Of a stretch of DNA of 44,731 nucleotides, positions 15,729 to 24,630 are shown piece after piece (the first letter of the stretch is position 1; each line of letters opens with the position of its first letter). The notes under the pieces are model-generated. The model ran no database searches. It saw only the letters and a program-made list of their open reading frames with translations, and was not told the DNA's origin. The DNA lies in contig CAMLHB010000003.1 of assembly GCA_946479725.1 (NCBI GenBank), positions 1-44,731 on the forward strand, read 5' to 3'. A program made the translations under genes and the position numbers. The stretch is from an uncultured Actinomycetes bacterium (GTDB lineage: Bacteria > Actinomycetota > Thermoleophilia > Solirubrobacterales > 70-9).

Positions 15729-16606
15729 GCCGGCTCAAGGACCAGGCGGCGCGGGCGCGGGCGATGGCTGCTCAATCGCCGGCGCTGCGCAAGGCGAAAG
15801 GCAAAGTCCTGGGGCGGGTCTCCCCCCCAGGCGCCGACAACGCCTCCGCCTGGACGATCAGGGACACGCCGCTGCAGGGCTTGGTCGAGCGCTACCGCGG
15901 CAGCTTCCCGCTCCCCGCCGCCTCCTACGGAACCGTCGAGGACTTCGCCGACAGCGTCGACAACATGCCGGGGCTGGCGGGGGCCAACTTCGACATGAAG
16001 GACCTGCAGCGCTGCTGGATGCTGAAGGCGATCATCGGCAACGTTCCGGTCGGCTCGCGGCTGCTGGAGATCGGCGCCGGCGAGCCGCTGGTCGCCGGCG
16101 CGCTCTCGCGGCTCGGCTACGACGTCACCGTCGTCGACGCCTACGACGGCAGCGGCAACGGGCCGAAGGAATTCGAGACCTTCCGCAGCGCCTACCCCGA
16201 CCTCACCTTCGTCCGCGAACACTTTCCGCCGCAGACCGAGGTCGGCGACGACTTCGCCGCGATCTACTCGATCTCGGTCCTCGAGCACGTCCCCCTCGAC
16301 GTCATCGACTCGGTGATGAGCCGCTCCCGCGACCTGCTCGCCAAGCAGCAGGGGGTCAGCATCCACGCCGTCGACCACGTCCTCGCCGGTTGGGGGGCCG
16401 AGGAGCACCTGGAGAAACTGCGCCGCATCGCCACCGGCATGGGCATCGCCGACGCCGACCTCGACGCCGCCCTCGCCGAGCTAAAGGACGACCCCGAGAC
16501 CTATTTCGTCTCCGCCGAGTCCCACAACCGCTGGCGCGGCGACCTCCCCTACGACCAGTACCCGATGCGCCGCATCGTCTCGGTCAACCTCTTCTCGGGC
16601 GCCTGA
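15725..16606 (+). CDS. SAM-dependent methyltransferase
   Basis: A 293-residue protein with a SAM-binding core: SRLLEIGAGEPLVAGAL (motif I), VTVVDAYDGSG (motif II) and AIYSISVLEHVPLD (motif IV region). A basic N-terminal 40 residues precede the core. It is the last gene of the operon starting at 12626, begins with GTG overlapping the GT4 stop, and ends 35 bases before the convergent exporter gene. Methylation of a polysaccharide residue or chain end is the likely role by context. The exact position or substrate is not predictable. Confidence 0.8.
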   Translation: MSRLKDQAARARAMAAQSPALRKAKGKVLGRVSPPGADNASAWTIRDTPLQGLVERYRGSFPLPAASYGTVEDFADSVDNMPGLAGANFDMKDLQRCWMLKAIIGNVPVGSRLLEIGAGEPLVAGALSRLGYDVTVVDAYDGSGNGPKEFETFRSAYPDLTFVREHFPPQTEVGDDFAAIYSISVLEHVPLDVIDSVMSRSRDLLAKQQGVSIHAVDHVLAGWGAEEHLEKLRRIATGMGIADADLDAALAELKDDPETYFVSAESHNRWRGDLPYDQYPMRRIVSVNLFSGA

Positions 16607-16641
16607 ACAGGGGGCGGCAGGTCACTTGACGCGGTGCGTTC

Positions 16642-17496
16642 TCAGAGAAGCTCGGCGATGCGCGCCGCCTCGCGCCTGAAGACCCAGACGCCGAGGACGC
16701 AGACGACGAGGAAGACAACGATCGACGGCAGCAGGTGCAGCCACCCACCGGCAGCGGCGACGGCGCCGGGGGCGCTGGGGTCGATCACCCAGGCTCGCGC
16801 CTGCTCCAGGATCGGCGTGAGCGGATTGACCAGGAGGACGCGACGCAGAGTGTGCGGCAGGGTCGCGATCGTGATCGGATAGAGGACCGGGGTCACGTAG
16901 AAGAGCGCCGTGGCGGCGACGGCCCAGATGATGTTGACGTCGCGGAAACGCACGTTCAGGGCCGAAAGCAGCAGCGAGAGGCAGGAGGTGAGGACGATCA
17001 GCGGCACCAGCACGACCGGCAGCAGCAGCCAGGTCCACAACGGGTCGATCCCGTTGGCGAGGATGAAGACGAAGACGACGATCATGTTGAGCCCGAACGT
17101 GAAAAGGGCGATGAGGACCGAGGAGAGCGGGATCACCAGGCGGGGGAACTGGGTCTTGCGGACGATCCCCTCCTGGGCGAGGACAGAGGTGACGGCGGAG
17201 CCGGTTGCTTCTTGGAAGAAGCCGAAGAGGACGATGTTGAAGAGCAGCAGCACGGGGTAGTGGGGCACTTCGCCGCCGATCTTCATGACCTTGGTGAAGA
17301 CGACCAGAAGGACGGCGAACAGCATCAGGGGCCGCACCAACGACCAGATGTAGCCGAGGAAGGTGCCGAAGAACGTCTTCTTGAATTCGTTCAGGGAGAT
17401 CAGCCACAGCAGATCGAAGAAGCGACGCGATCCGCCGCCGAGCGCGGATGGGCCCTGCACCTCCTGCAGCGGCAGGCGGGCGGGATCGGCGTTCAC
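16642..17496 (-). CDS. wzm: ABC-2 type polysaccharide exporter permease, Wzm/TagG-like
   Basis: A 284-residue integral membrane protein with six predicted helices and an amphipathic N-terminal interface helix (FFDLLWLISLNEFKKTFFGTFL), typical of Wzm/TagG permeases. The family's aromatic segment (NIIWAVAATALFYVTPVLYPI) lies before helix 5. With the ATPase encoded just upstream it would move a lipid-linked polysaccharide to the outer face of the membrane. GTG start overlapping the ATPase stop (GTGA) implies coupled translation and equal stoichiometry. Symbol assigned by family, not by identity to a named protein. Confidence 0.92.
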   Translation of the reverse strand: MNADPARLPLQEVQGPSALGGGSRRFFDLLWLISLNEFKKTFFGTFLGYIWSLVRPLMLFAVLLVVFTKVMKIGGEVPHYPVLLLFNIVLFGFFQEATGSAVTSVLAQEGIVRKTQFPRLVIPLSSVLIALFTFGLNMIVVFVFILANGIDPLWTWLLLPVVLVPLIVLTSCLSLLLSALNVRFRDVNIIWAVAATALFYVTPVLYPITIATLPHTLRRVLLVNPLTPILEQARAWVIDPSAPGAVAAAGGWLHLLPSIVVFLVVCVLGVWVFRREAARIAELL

Positions 17497-18737
17497 TCGG
17501 GGACCGCCGTCAGGTCGTTGTCGAGCGAGACCACCCCGTCGACGTCGGCACCGAAGACCACGAAGTCGAGAACGTGCGGGGAGTGGAGGACAAGCTGGGC
17601 GAAGCTGTGGTTGCGGTGGATCCAGGACTGCATCACGTACCGGCCCGGCGCCAGGCGGTTCTCGATCTCACCGCTGACCCGAACGCGGCGGCCCGCCTCG
17701 AGCCGATCCCCCATGTCGGGCGCGAGCTGCAGGGCGATGCCGGCGACCTGGACGTTGTCGGCGTTCATCAGAGCGAGGCCGAAGCTTGGCCCCTCAACCG
17801 CACGGCGGGCCTCGAGCACGATCGAGAGGCGCAACGGCTTCCCGGCTTCCACCGTCGTCGCCCGTTCCCCGTCGGCGTTCTGGAGCTCGGCTTCGACGAT
17901 GACCACGTCGGCGGTGCCGCCCGATTCGCCCGCTGCCGTCGGCGCCTGCTCGAAGTTGAGCCGCAGGTACTCCCGCGCGACCTCTCCCGGGTCGCCACTG
18001 GCTCGCACGCCGCCGTCGTGCAGCAGCATCGCCCGGTGGCAGTAGTGCTCGACCGCACCCATGTCGTGGGTGACGAGGATGACCGTGCGCTCGGAGTCGC
18101 GCATCTCGTGAAACACGTCGGCGCACTTCTGCTGGAAGGAGGCGTCGCCGACGGCGAGGACCTCGTCGATCAGGAGGATCTCGGCGTCGGATTGGATCAT
18201 CACCGAGAAGGCGAGCCGGACGAGCATCCCCGAGGAGTAGTTCTTCAGTTTCATGTCGACGAACTCCTCGAGCTCGGCGAACTCGAGGACCGCCGGGAGC
18301 CGCTTTCTCGCTTCGTCCCTGTGCAGCCCCATCATCACGCCGTTCAGCTCGACGTTCTCGCGCGCGGTCAGGTCGGGGTTGAAGCCGACCCCGAGCTCGA
18401 TGAACGGCGCCAGCCGCCCGGCCATCCTGACGCGGCCGGCGTCGGCGGCGTAGATGCTGGCGAGGATCTTCAGCAGCGTGCTCTTGCCGGAGCCGTTGCG
18501 GCCGACGATGCCGAAGAACTCCCCCCGGTGGATGTCGAAGGAGACGTCCCGCAGCGCCCGCAGCTCACGGTATTCCCCCTTCCTGAAGGTGGTGAAGCGC
18601 TCCTTCAGGGAGTCAACCTTGTGGGTCGGCAGGCGGAAGGACTTGTGGAGCGCCCGCGCCTCGATCGCCACCGGGGAGCTGGTCGCGCCAGGGCGCGGGG
18701 AGGCGCTGGTGCCCTTCTTTTCGGTCTCAACAGCCAT
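17493..18737 (-). CDS. wzt: ABC exporter ATPase with C-terminal carbohydrate-binding domain, Wzt-like
   Basis: A 414-residue ATPase. Walker A is GRNGSGKST (79-87), the signature is YSSGM (166-170), Walker B is LLIDE (187-191) and the H-loop is LVTHDM. Residues about 270-414 form a beta-rich Wzt_C-like domain, which in characterised exporters recognises the modified end of the polymer; the methyltransferases nearby could supply that end cap. The first 24 residues are Ser/Thr/Pro-rich. The ATG at 18737 is preferred over one five codons upstream because GAGG lies six bases before it. Paired with the permease by a four-base overlap. Confidence 0.93.
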   Translation of the reverse strand: MAVETEKKGTSASPRPGATSSPVAIEARALHKSFRLPTHKVDSLKERFTTFRKGEYRELRALRDVSFDIHRGEFFGIVGRNGSGKSTLLKILASIYAADAGRVRMAGRLAPFIELGVGFNPDLTARENVELNGVMMGLHRDEARKRLPAVLEFAELEEFVDMKLKNYSSGMLVRLAFSVMIQSDAEILLIDEVLAVGDASFQQKCADVFHEMRDSERTVILVTHDMGAVEHYCHRAMLLHDGGVRASGDPGEVAREYLRLNFEQAPTAAGESGGTADVVIVEAELQNADGERATTVEAGKPLRLSIVLEARRAVEGPSFGLALMNADNVQVAGIALQLAPDMGDRLEAGRRVRVSGEIENRLAPGRYVMQSWIHRNHSFAQLVLHSPHVLDFVVFGADVDGVVSLDNDLTAVPE

Positions 18738-18806
18738 GCCGGCCTCAATCATCGAGCATCGGCTGCTTTGAAGGCTCGCGCCCACGCAGCTTTGAGATGC
18801 ACTAGA

Positions 18807-18812
18807 TAACTT
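18807..18812 (+). promoter_or_regulatory. Candidate leaderless promoter -10 (TAACTT)
   Basis: TAACTT lies exactly six bases before the GTG at 18819, and the six bases (acccgc) hold no ribosome site. This fits a transcript starting at the start codon itself. The hexamer reads TAAGTT on the other strand, facing the exporter genes. No good -35 was seen. Confidence 0.45.
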
Positions 18813-18818
18813 ACCCGC

Positions 18819-20501
18819 GTGTCCGAGGCGAAGCCCAGGATCGGGACCCCGGTCCTGCTGCTTCTGATCTGGCTCTTCGGAACCTCCGCCTGCCTGCTCC
18901 TCTACCTCGGCTCCAAGCTCACCTTCCTGCTCGACGACTGGGAGTTCCTGCTCTACCGCCGGAGCTTCAGCGCCGACTCGATCCTCGACCCCCACGGGGA
19001 GCACATCGTCGCCCTACCGGTGCTGATCTACAAGGCGCTGCTGGCGACGGTGGGGATGGGGTCGGCGCTGCCCTACCGGGTCGTCTCGGTCGGACTCTTC
19101 CTGCTCAGCGCCGCCCTCCTCTTCGTCTACCTGCGGCGCCGGGTCGGCGACTGGCCGGCGCTGGCCGCGGTTGCGGTCGTCCTCTTCCTCGGCTCCGCCT
19201 GGGAAGACCTACTCTGGTCCTTCCAGATGACCTACTTCGGCTCGGTCGCCGCCGGACTGGGGGCGCTGCTGGCGCTGGAACGGGACGACCGCCGCGGCGA
19301 GATCGTCGCCTGCGCCCTGCTCGTCGTCTCGATCCTCTTCTCCAGCCTCGGCCTCTCCTTCGCGATCGGGGCGGCGGTCTTCGTCCTGCTGGGGGATGAA
19401 CGGCGACGCCGGCTATACCTCTTCCTCGTCCCGCTCGCCGTCTACGGGCTCTGGTGGCTGGGCTGGGGCCACACCGCCGAATCGGCGCTCAGCTTCCACA
19501 ACATCGTGAGGACGCCGCTCTACGTGCTCGACGGCCTCGCCACCTCGGTCGGCTCGGCGACCGGCCTCGCCAACAACAGCGTCACCGTCCACGACCGCCT
19601 GATCTGGTCGCGGCCGCTGGCGATCGCCCTCGTCTTCCTTGCCGTCTGGCGGCTCTACCGGCTGCCGCGGGTCCCGCGCTGGTTCTGGGTGGCGCTGGCG
19701 ATCGGCGGTTCCTTCTGGATCCTCGCCGGCTTCAACCAGATGCCGGGCCGCGAAGCCGACGCCAGCCGCTACCAGTACCTCGGCGTCGTCTTCGTCTTCA
19801 TGATCGCCGCCGAGGTGCTGCGGCCGGAGCTGGAGCGGGGGCTGCGGATCGGCCGCGCGGCGCTGGCTGGGATCGCCCTCGTCGTCGCCTTCTCGATTCT
19901 CAGCAACCTGCAGGACCTGCACTCCGCCTTCAAGAGCACCTACCACCCGATCAGCCGGCTCGAGAAAGCCGGCCTCGGCGGCCTCGACATCGCCGAAGGC
20001 ACGGTCGACCCCGGCTTCGTCCTCAGCGAAGACGTGGTCGACACCGGCTTCGTCCACGTCGACGCCGGCTCCTACTTCGCCGCCCGCGAAGAGTGGGGCT
20101 CGCCGGCCTACTCGGAAGCCGAAATCGCCGCCAGCCCGGAGTTCGTCCGCTACGCCGCCGACAAGGTGATCTTCGGCGCCCTGGGGATCGAACTGGAAAC
20201 GATTGCCGACTCCGAAGTTCCCTCGGCGGGCTGCGTCACCGTGCCGAGCGAAGGCGGAGCCTCGCCGGTCCTCACCCTGCCGCCGGGGACGACGACGATC
20301 GAGGCGGGCGGCGGCCGGATCGAACGCTTCGAGCTGAGCCGCTTCTCGACCGGCGCGGCGCCGGTCCAGATCGAAGGCATCGGGGCCGGCGAAGCGGGGC
20401 GGCTGACGATCCCTCGCGACAAGGCGACCACGCCCTGGGAGCTGCGGCTGCGCACCGCAACGCCAGCGCTCGTCTGTCGGCCGGGAGAAGGAGGCAGATG
20501 A
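18819..20501 (+). CDS. GT-C-like polytopic membrane protein with C-terminal Cys-pair module (paralogue A1)
   Basis: A 560-residue membrane protein not matching a named family I recognise. Nine or ten hydrophobic segments span residues about 10-370. The loop after helix 1 has LLDDWEFLLYRR (Asp39, Asp40, Trp41) and then GEHIVALP (Glu61, His62), the place where GT-C glycosyltransferases keep their catalytic acid. Before the last helices comes GREADASRYQY. The C-terminal 170 residues are soluble and probably outside; they end with two cysteines (472 and 553) and TPWELRL. Three paralogues lie in this window. Linkage by ATGA overlap to a polyprenyl-phosphate sugar synthase supports, but does not prove, a GT-C role. 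Confidence 0.8.
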   Translation: MSEAKPRIGTPVLLLLIWLFGTSACLLLYLGSKLTFLLDDWEFLLYRRSFSADSILDPHGEHIVALPVLIYKALLATVGMGSALPYRVVSVGLFLLSAALLFVYLRRRVGDWPALAAVAVVLFLGSAWEDLLWSFQMTYFGSVAAGLGALLALERDDRRGEIVACALLVVSILFSSLGLSFAIGAAVFVLLGDERRRRLYLFLVPLAVYGLWWLGWGHTAESALSFHNIVRTPLYVLDGLATSVGSATGLANNSVTVHDRLIWSRPLAIALVFLAVWRLYRLPRVPRWFWVALAIGGSFWILAGFNQMPGREADASRYQYLGVVFVFMIAAEVLRPELERGLRIGRAALAGIALVVAFSILSNLQDLHSAFKSTYHPISRLEKAGLGGLDIAEGTVDPGFVLSEDVVDTGFVHVDAGSYFAAREEWGSPAYSEAEIAASPEFVRYAADKVIFGALGIELETIADSEVPSAGCVTVPSEGGASPVLTLPPGTTTIEAGGGRIERFELSRFSTGAAPVQIEGIGAGEAGRLTIPRDKATTPWELRLRTATPALVCRPGEGGR

Positions 20502-21241
20502 AGCTCTCGGTCGTGATCCCCGCCCATGACGAGGAGGGCTCGGTTGGGCCCACGGTCGAAGGCATCGTCGCCAGGCTCGGCGGCGAAGAGATCGAGTACG
20601 ACATTCTCGTCGTCGACGACAACAGCAGCGACCGCACCAAGGAGATCGTCGAGGCGATCGGCGCCGGGAACCCGCGGGTCCGCTGCCTCACCTCCTACCA
20701 CCCGCCCGGCTTCGGCTTCGCCGTCCGCTGCGGACTGGAGCAGTTCGGCGGCGACGCGGTGGCGATCATGATGGCCGACGGCTCCGACAGCCCCGAGGAC
20801 CTCGTCGCCTACCACCGGCTCCTGGAAGAGGGCTACGAGTGCGCCTTCGGCTCCCGCTTCATCCGCGGCGCCCGGGTCGTCGACTACCCGCCGGCGAAGC
20901 TGATCATGAACCGGATCGTCAACTTCGGCATCCGGCTGCTCTTCCGCCACGGCTACAACGACACCACCAACGCCTTCAAGGCCTACCGGCGGGAGACGAT
21001 CGAGGCGATCCAGCCGCTCCTCTCCCACCACTTCAACCTCACGGTGGAGCTGCCGCTGAAGGCGGTCGTACGCGGCTACAGCTACGGGATCGTCCCGATC
21101 TCCTGGACCAACCGCAAAGCCGGGGTCTCGAAGCTGGCGCTGAACGAGATGGGCAGCCGCTACCTCTTCATCGTCCTCTACGTCTTCCTCGAGCACCACC
21201 TCAGCCGCGGCGACTACCGACGGGGAGCGACGCGGAGATGA
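20498..21241 (+). CDS. Polyprenyl-phosphate sugar synthase (GT2, DPM1/GtrB-like)
   Basis: A 247-residue GT2 enzyme. It shows LSVVIPAHDEEGSVG, LVVDDNSSDRT for nucleotide binding, an acidic catalytic segment MMADGSDSPEDL (Asp94, Asp97), FGSRFIRG and SWTNRKAGVSKL, as in enzymes that load a sugar from a nucleotide onto polyprenyl phosphate at the inner membrane face. A hydrophobic patch near the end (YLFIVLYVFLEHH) may associate with the membrane; it has no multi-helix tail. It overlaps both neighbouring GT-C-like genes by four bases, so donor maker and presumed users are co-translated. The sugar (mannose, glucose or other) is undetermined. Confidence 0.88.
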   Translation: MKLSVVIPAHDEEGSVGPTVEGIVARLGGEEIEYDILVVDDNSSDRTKEIVEAIGAGNPRVRCLTSYHPPGFGFAVRCGLEQFGGDAVAIMMADGSDSPEDLVAYHRLLEEGYECAFGSRFIRGARVVDYPPAKLIMNRIVNFGIRLLFRHGYNDTTNAFKAYRRETIEAIQPLLSHHFNLTVELPLKAVVRGYSYGIVPISWTNRKAGVSKLALNEMGSRYLFIVLYVFLEHHLSRGDYRRGATRR

Positions 21242-22875
21242 GCGTCCGCCGCCCCGGGGCAACCCCGGTCCTGTTGGCGGCGATGGCCGCCGCCGCCGCC
21301 TACATCGTCGTCCTCGGCCAGAAACTCAGCTTCCTGCTCGACGACTGGACCTACATCGTCTACCGACGCGGCGCCGACTTCGAGAACTGGGTGCGGCCGG
21401 ACAACGAGCACTTCGTCGCCGGGCCGGTGACCATCTGGAAGCTCCTGATCACCGTTTTCGGGATCGACTCGATGCTGCCCTTCAAGCTGGTCTCGACGGC
21501 GCTCTTCCTGCTCGGAGTCTGGTTCCTCTTCGTCTGGTGTCGGCGGCGGGTCGACGAGTGGGTCGCCCTGATCGGGATGGTGGCGCTGCTCTTCTGCGGC
21601 GCCGCCTTCGACGACCTCCTCTGGTTCGCCTCGATCACCTTCCTCGGCTCGATGGCCGGTGGCCTGGCGATGCTGGTCGCCCTCGACCGGCGCGACGCGA
21701 CGGGGGATCGCCTCGCCTGCCTCGCTCTCACCGTCTCTCTCGTCTTCTCCAGCCTCTGGGTCGCCTTCGCTGCCGGCGCCGCCCTCGACGTCTTCCTGCG
21801 CCGGCGCGAGCGGCCCTGGTTGAGGCGCCTCTTCATCGTCGCCGTGCCGGCGCTGATCTACGTCGCCTGGTGGATCGGCTGGGGGCACGAAGCCGAAAGC
21901 GCGCTCTCGCTCCACAACGTCGTCCGCTCGCCGTTCTGGGTCTTCGACTCGATCGCCGCCGCGATCGGCGCTCTGCTCGGGCTGGCGATCCCGGCGGAAG
22001 GGATCACCGCGCCCAACGGCCTCGACTGGGGACGGCCGCTGGCCGCCGCGCTGATCATCCTCGCGCTCTGGCGCCTCCGGAAGATGCCGCGGGTGCCACG
22101 CTCGCTCTGGGTCGTGATCGCCGTCGCCCTCGTCTACTGGCTCCTCGGCGGCTTCGACGTCAAGCCGGGACGCGACGCCTCGGCCAGCCGCTACCAGTAC
22201 CCGGGCGCGGCCTTCGTGCTGATGATCGCCGCCGGCCTGCTCAGCGACATCCGCTTCCAGCGGCGGCTGCTGATCCCGGCCCTGGCGGTGCTGGCGGTGG
22301 CGGTGATCCCGAATGCCGTCTTCTTCCACGAAGCCTACGAAAGCTACCGCCGCACCAGCCAGATCGAGCGCGCCGACCTCGCCGCCCTGGAAATCACCCG
22401 ACCGCGGATCGAGCCCGGCTTCCGGATCGAAGAACCGGAGGCGGACACCGGCTACGTACCGCTCGAAGCCGCTCCCTACTTCGAAGCCCGCGACGGGGAC
22501 GGCTCACCCGCCTACGACGAAGCCGAACTGGCCGAGGCCCCCGAGCACGCGCGGGTGCCGAGCGACAAGGTGATGGCGGCGGCGCTGGGCGTGAAGCTGG
22601 CGCCCGGCCGGATCGGCGAGAGCTGCCATACGGTCCCCGTCGAGGAAGGCACCCAGGTCCTGCCGCTCGACCGCGGCGGTGCCGAGCTGCGGGCGACGGC
22701 ACCCCTGCGGCTGGCGCTCGGCCGCTTCTCCGAATCCTTCCCGGTGGCTCTGGGCAGACTGGCCCCTGGCCGGTGGGGGGCGCTGCGGATCCCGACCGAC
22801 CTCTCGCCGCGCCCGTGGCAGCTGCAGGTGAGCGGTGAAGGACGGCTGACGGTCTGCCGACCGCCGGGCTCATGA
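21238..22875 (+). CDS. GT-C-like polytopic membrane protein with C-terminal Cys-pair module (paralogue A2)
   Basis: A 545-residue paralogue of the 18819 product, similar over the whole length. The first outer loop reads FLLDDWTYIVYRR (Asp35, Asp36, Trp37) and PDNEHFVAGP (Glu57, His58). The membrane core holds WWIGWGHEAESALSLHN, nearly identical to WWLGWGHTAESALSFHN in A1, and GRDASASRYQYPG. The C-terminal module is bounded by Cys463 and Cys540 and contains GRWGALRIP and RPWQLQV. Overlaps by ATGA with the synthase upstream and the next paralogue downstream. Duplication with divergence suggests different acceptors or linkages. Confidence 0.8.
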   Translation: MSVRRPGATPVLLAAMAAAAAYIVVLGQKLSFLLDDWTYIVYRRGADFENWVRPDNEHFVAGPVTIWKLLITVFGIDSMLPFKLVSTALFLLGVWFLFVWCRRRVDEWVALIGMVALLFCGAAFDDLLWFASITFLGSMAGGLAMLVALDRRDATGDRLACLALTVSLVFSSLWVAFAAGAALDVFLRRRERPWLRRLFIVAVPALIYVAWWIGWGHEAESALSLHNVVRSPFWVFDSIAAAIGALLGLAIPAEGITAPNGLDWGRPLAAALIILALWRLRKMPRVPRSLWVVIAVALVYWLLGGFDVKPGRDASASRYQYPGAAFVLMIAAGLLSDIRFQRRLLIPALAVLAVAVIPNAVFFHEAYESYRRTSQIERADLAALEITRPRIEPGFRIEEPEADTGYVPLEAAPYFEARDGDGSPAYDEAELAEAPEHARVPSDKVMAAALGVKLAPGRIGESCHTVPVEEGTQVLPLDRGGAELRATAPLRLALGRFSESFPVALGRLAPGRWGALRIPTDLSPRPWQLQVSGEGRLTVCRPPGS

Positions 22876-24605
22876 CCGCCCGCCGCACCACCGAGATCGC
22901 CCTTGGAGCGGCGATGGCCGTCTCCCTAACGCTGATCGTTGCGGCGACGAACGGTCAGGGTTTCGCGATCGACGAACTGTATTACTACGCTCGCGTCGCG
23001 GTTTTCGAAGGCAGCCTCTTCCACTACGACTCCCCCTTCAGCCCGCAGTACCTGCTCGCCCCGTTCAACGGCCACCTCGCGCTCGGAGGCCGCTTCGTCT
23101 ACGAGGCCGTCTTCGCCACGGTCGGCGCCCACTACACGGTCTTCGTCGTCATCGACGCGCTCGGCATCTGCGCCTGCGCCGGCCTCCTCTTCGTCTTCGC
23201 CCGGCGACGGATCGGCGAGGTCGCGGCGCTGGCGCCGGCGCTCCTGATCCTCTTCTTCGGGGTCGCCCGCGAGCAGTTCCTCTGGCCGCTCGACTTCAAT
23301 ACCTCGGTGGCGCTGGCCACTGGCCTGGCCGCCATCCTCTGCCTGCAGCGCGAGGACCGCCGCGGCGACGTCCTCGCCTGCCTGCTGCTGGCGATCTCGG
23401 CGGCGATGATCGAGGTGGGCCTCGCCTTCATCGTCGGCGCCGCGCTGATGATCGCGATCACCCCCGGGCATCGACGCCGACGGGACGATTCCGGTCGACA
23501 TAGGACCGTTTTCGTCCCGTCGCGCGTGGGTCGGGGCTGGATCGTCTTGGGGCCGCTGGCGCTCTACGCGATCTGGTGGGTCTGGTCGGCGAAGTTCGGA
23601 CAGGGGGAAACCGAGCTCTCGAACATCACCGCGGTGCCGAAGACCTTCTTCGACGCGATCGCGGTCTCGCTCGGTGCGCTGACCGGCACCAACCCCGTCT
23701 ACGCCGAATCCTTCGGCACCGGAGTGACGACCCTGGGACGGGTGCTGGCGGTCGCCGGCCTCCTCGCCCTGGTGGTGCGCATCGCCCTGCGCAATCTGCC
23801 GCCGACGATCTGGGTCTGGATCGTCACGGCGGCCACCTACTGGACCCTGCTGGCGATCGCCGACCGCTCACCGCAGAGCACCCGCTACCTGCTGGTCAGC
23901 GCCGTCCTCGTGCTTCTGATCGCCGCCGACTGCTTCCGCCGCCCGCTCTCCAACCGCGCCGGCGCGGTGCTGGTGGTGCTGGCGCTGCTGCCGCTGCCGG
24001 CCAACGTCGACGCCCTCTTCACCGGCAAGGACCAGAACGTGCTCCGCACCGACATCGCCAAGAGCCGGGCCGAGTTCGCGATGCTGGAGCTGGCGGGCGA
24101 ACGCGTCGACCCCGCCTACGTCGTCTCCGCCGACCCCCGGGTCGCCGAACTCGGCGGCAGCCTCTACCTGGGGATTCCCGCCGGCGCCTACCTCGACTCC
24201 GCGAGCGAGAACGACTCGATCGCCTTCAGCCTCGAAGAGCTGCGCCTGCAGCCGGAGGAAATCCGGAAGATCGCCGACGCAGCCTTGGCTGGGGCGCTGC
24301 GGCTGGAACTCGAATCCTCCCGCGGGCCCGGGAGGGCCGAGAGCTGCCGGACCACCGAACCGGCGAACGGCGGTCCCGCGGTGGTGGCGCTCTCCGGCGG
24401 CCTCAACCATGTCCGCGTCACCGGCCCCGGCACGCCGCTGATCGGCCTCCGGCGTTTCGCCGGCTCCGGCCCCGGCGTTCCGATCGCGAAGCTGCGACCC
24501 GGCGGCTGGGCCGCCGTGCGGCGGCCCCAGGAAGGCGCCAAGCCCTGGCAGCTGGTGACCAAGGCGACCGTCACCACCTGCTCGATATCGTCGGGCGCTG
24601 CTTGA
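22872..24605 (+). CDS. GT-C-like polytopic membrane protein with C-terminal Cys-pair module (paralogue B1)
   Basis: A 577-residue member of a second subgroup. The first loop reads FAIDELYYYARVAVFEG (Asp34, Glu35), then APFNGHLALGGRFVYEA (Asn66-Gly67-His68). DE in this position is the classical GT-C/GT39 form, whereas the A paralogues have DDW. About ten hydrophobic segments follow, with SPQSTRYLLVS matching the SRYxY motif of the others. The C-terminal module is bounded by Cys492 and Cys570 with GGWAAVRRP and KPWQLVT. A basic insertion (GHRRRRDDSGRHRT, about residue 197-210) is unique to this copy. Overlaps the A2 stop (ATGA). Confidence 0.8.
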   Translation: MTARRTTEIALGAAMAVSLTLIVAATNGQGFAIDELYYYARVAVFEGSLFHYDSPFSPQYLLAPFNGHLALGGRFVYEAVFATVGAHYTVFVVIDALGICACAGLLFVFARRRIGEVAALAPALLILFFGVAREQFLWPLDFNTSVALATGLAAILCLQREDRRGDVLACLLLAISAAMIEVGLAFIVGAALMIAITPGHRRRRDDSGRHRTVFVPSRVGRGWIVLGPLALYAIWWVWSAKFGQGETELSNITAVPKTFFDAIAVSLGALTGTNPVYAESFGTGVTTLGRVLAVAGLLALVVRIALRNLPPTIWVWIVTAATYWTLLAIADRSPQSTRYLLVSAVLVLLIAADCFRRPLSNRAGAVLVVLALLPLPANVDALFTGKDQNVLRTDIAKSRAEFAMLELAGERVDPAYVVSADPRVAELGGSLYLGIPAGAYLDSASENDSIAFSLEELRLQPEEIRKIADAALAGALRLELESSRGPGRAESCRTTEPANGGPAVVALSGGLNHVRVTGPGTPLIGLRRFAGSGPGVPIAKLRPGGWAAVRRPQEGAKPWQLVTKATVTTCSISSGAA

Positions 24606-24630
24606 GCCAACCCCCGAGGAGACGATCAGA

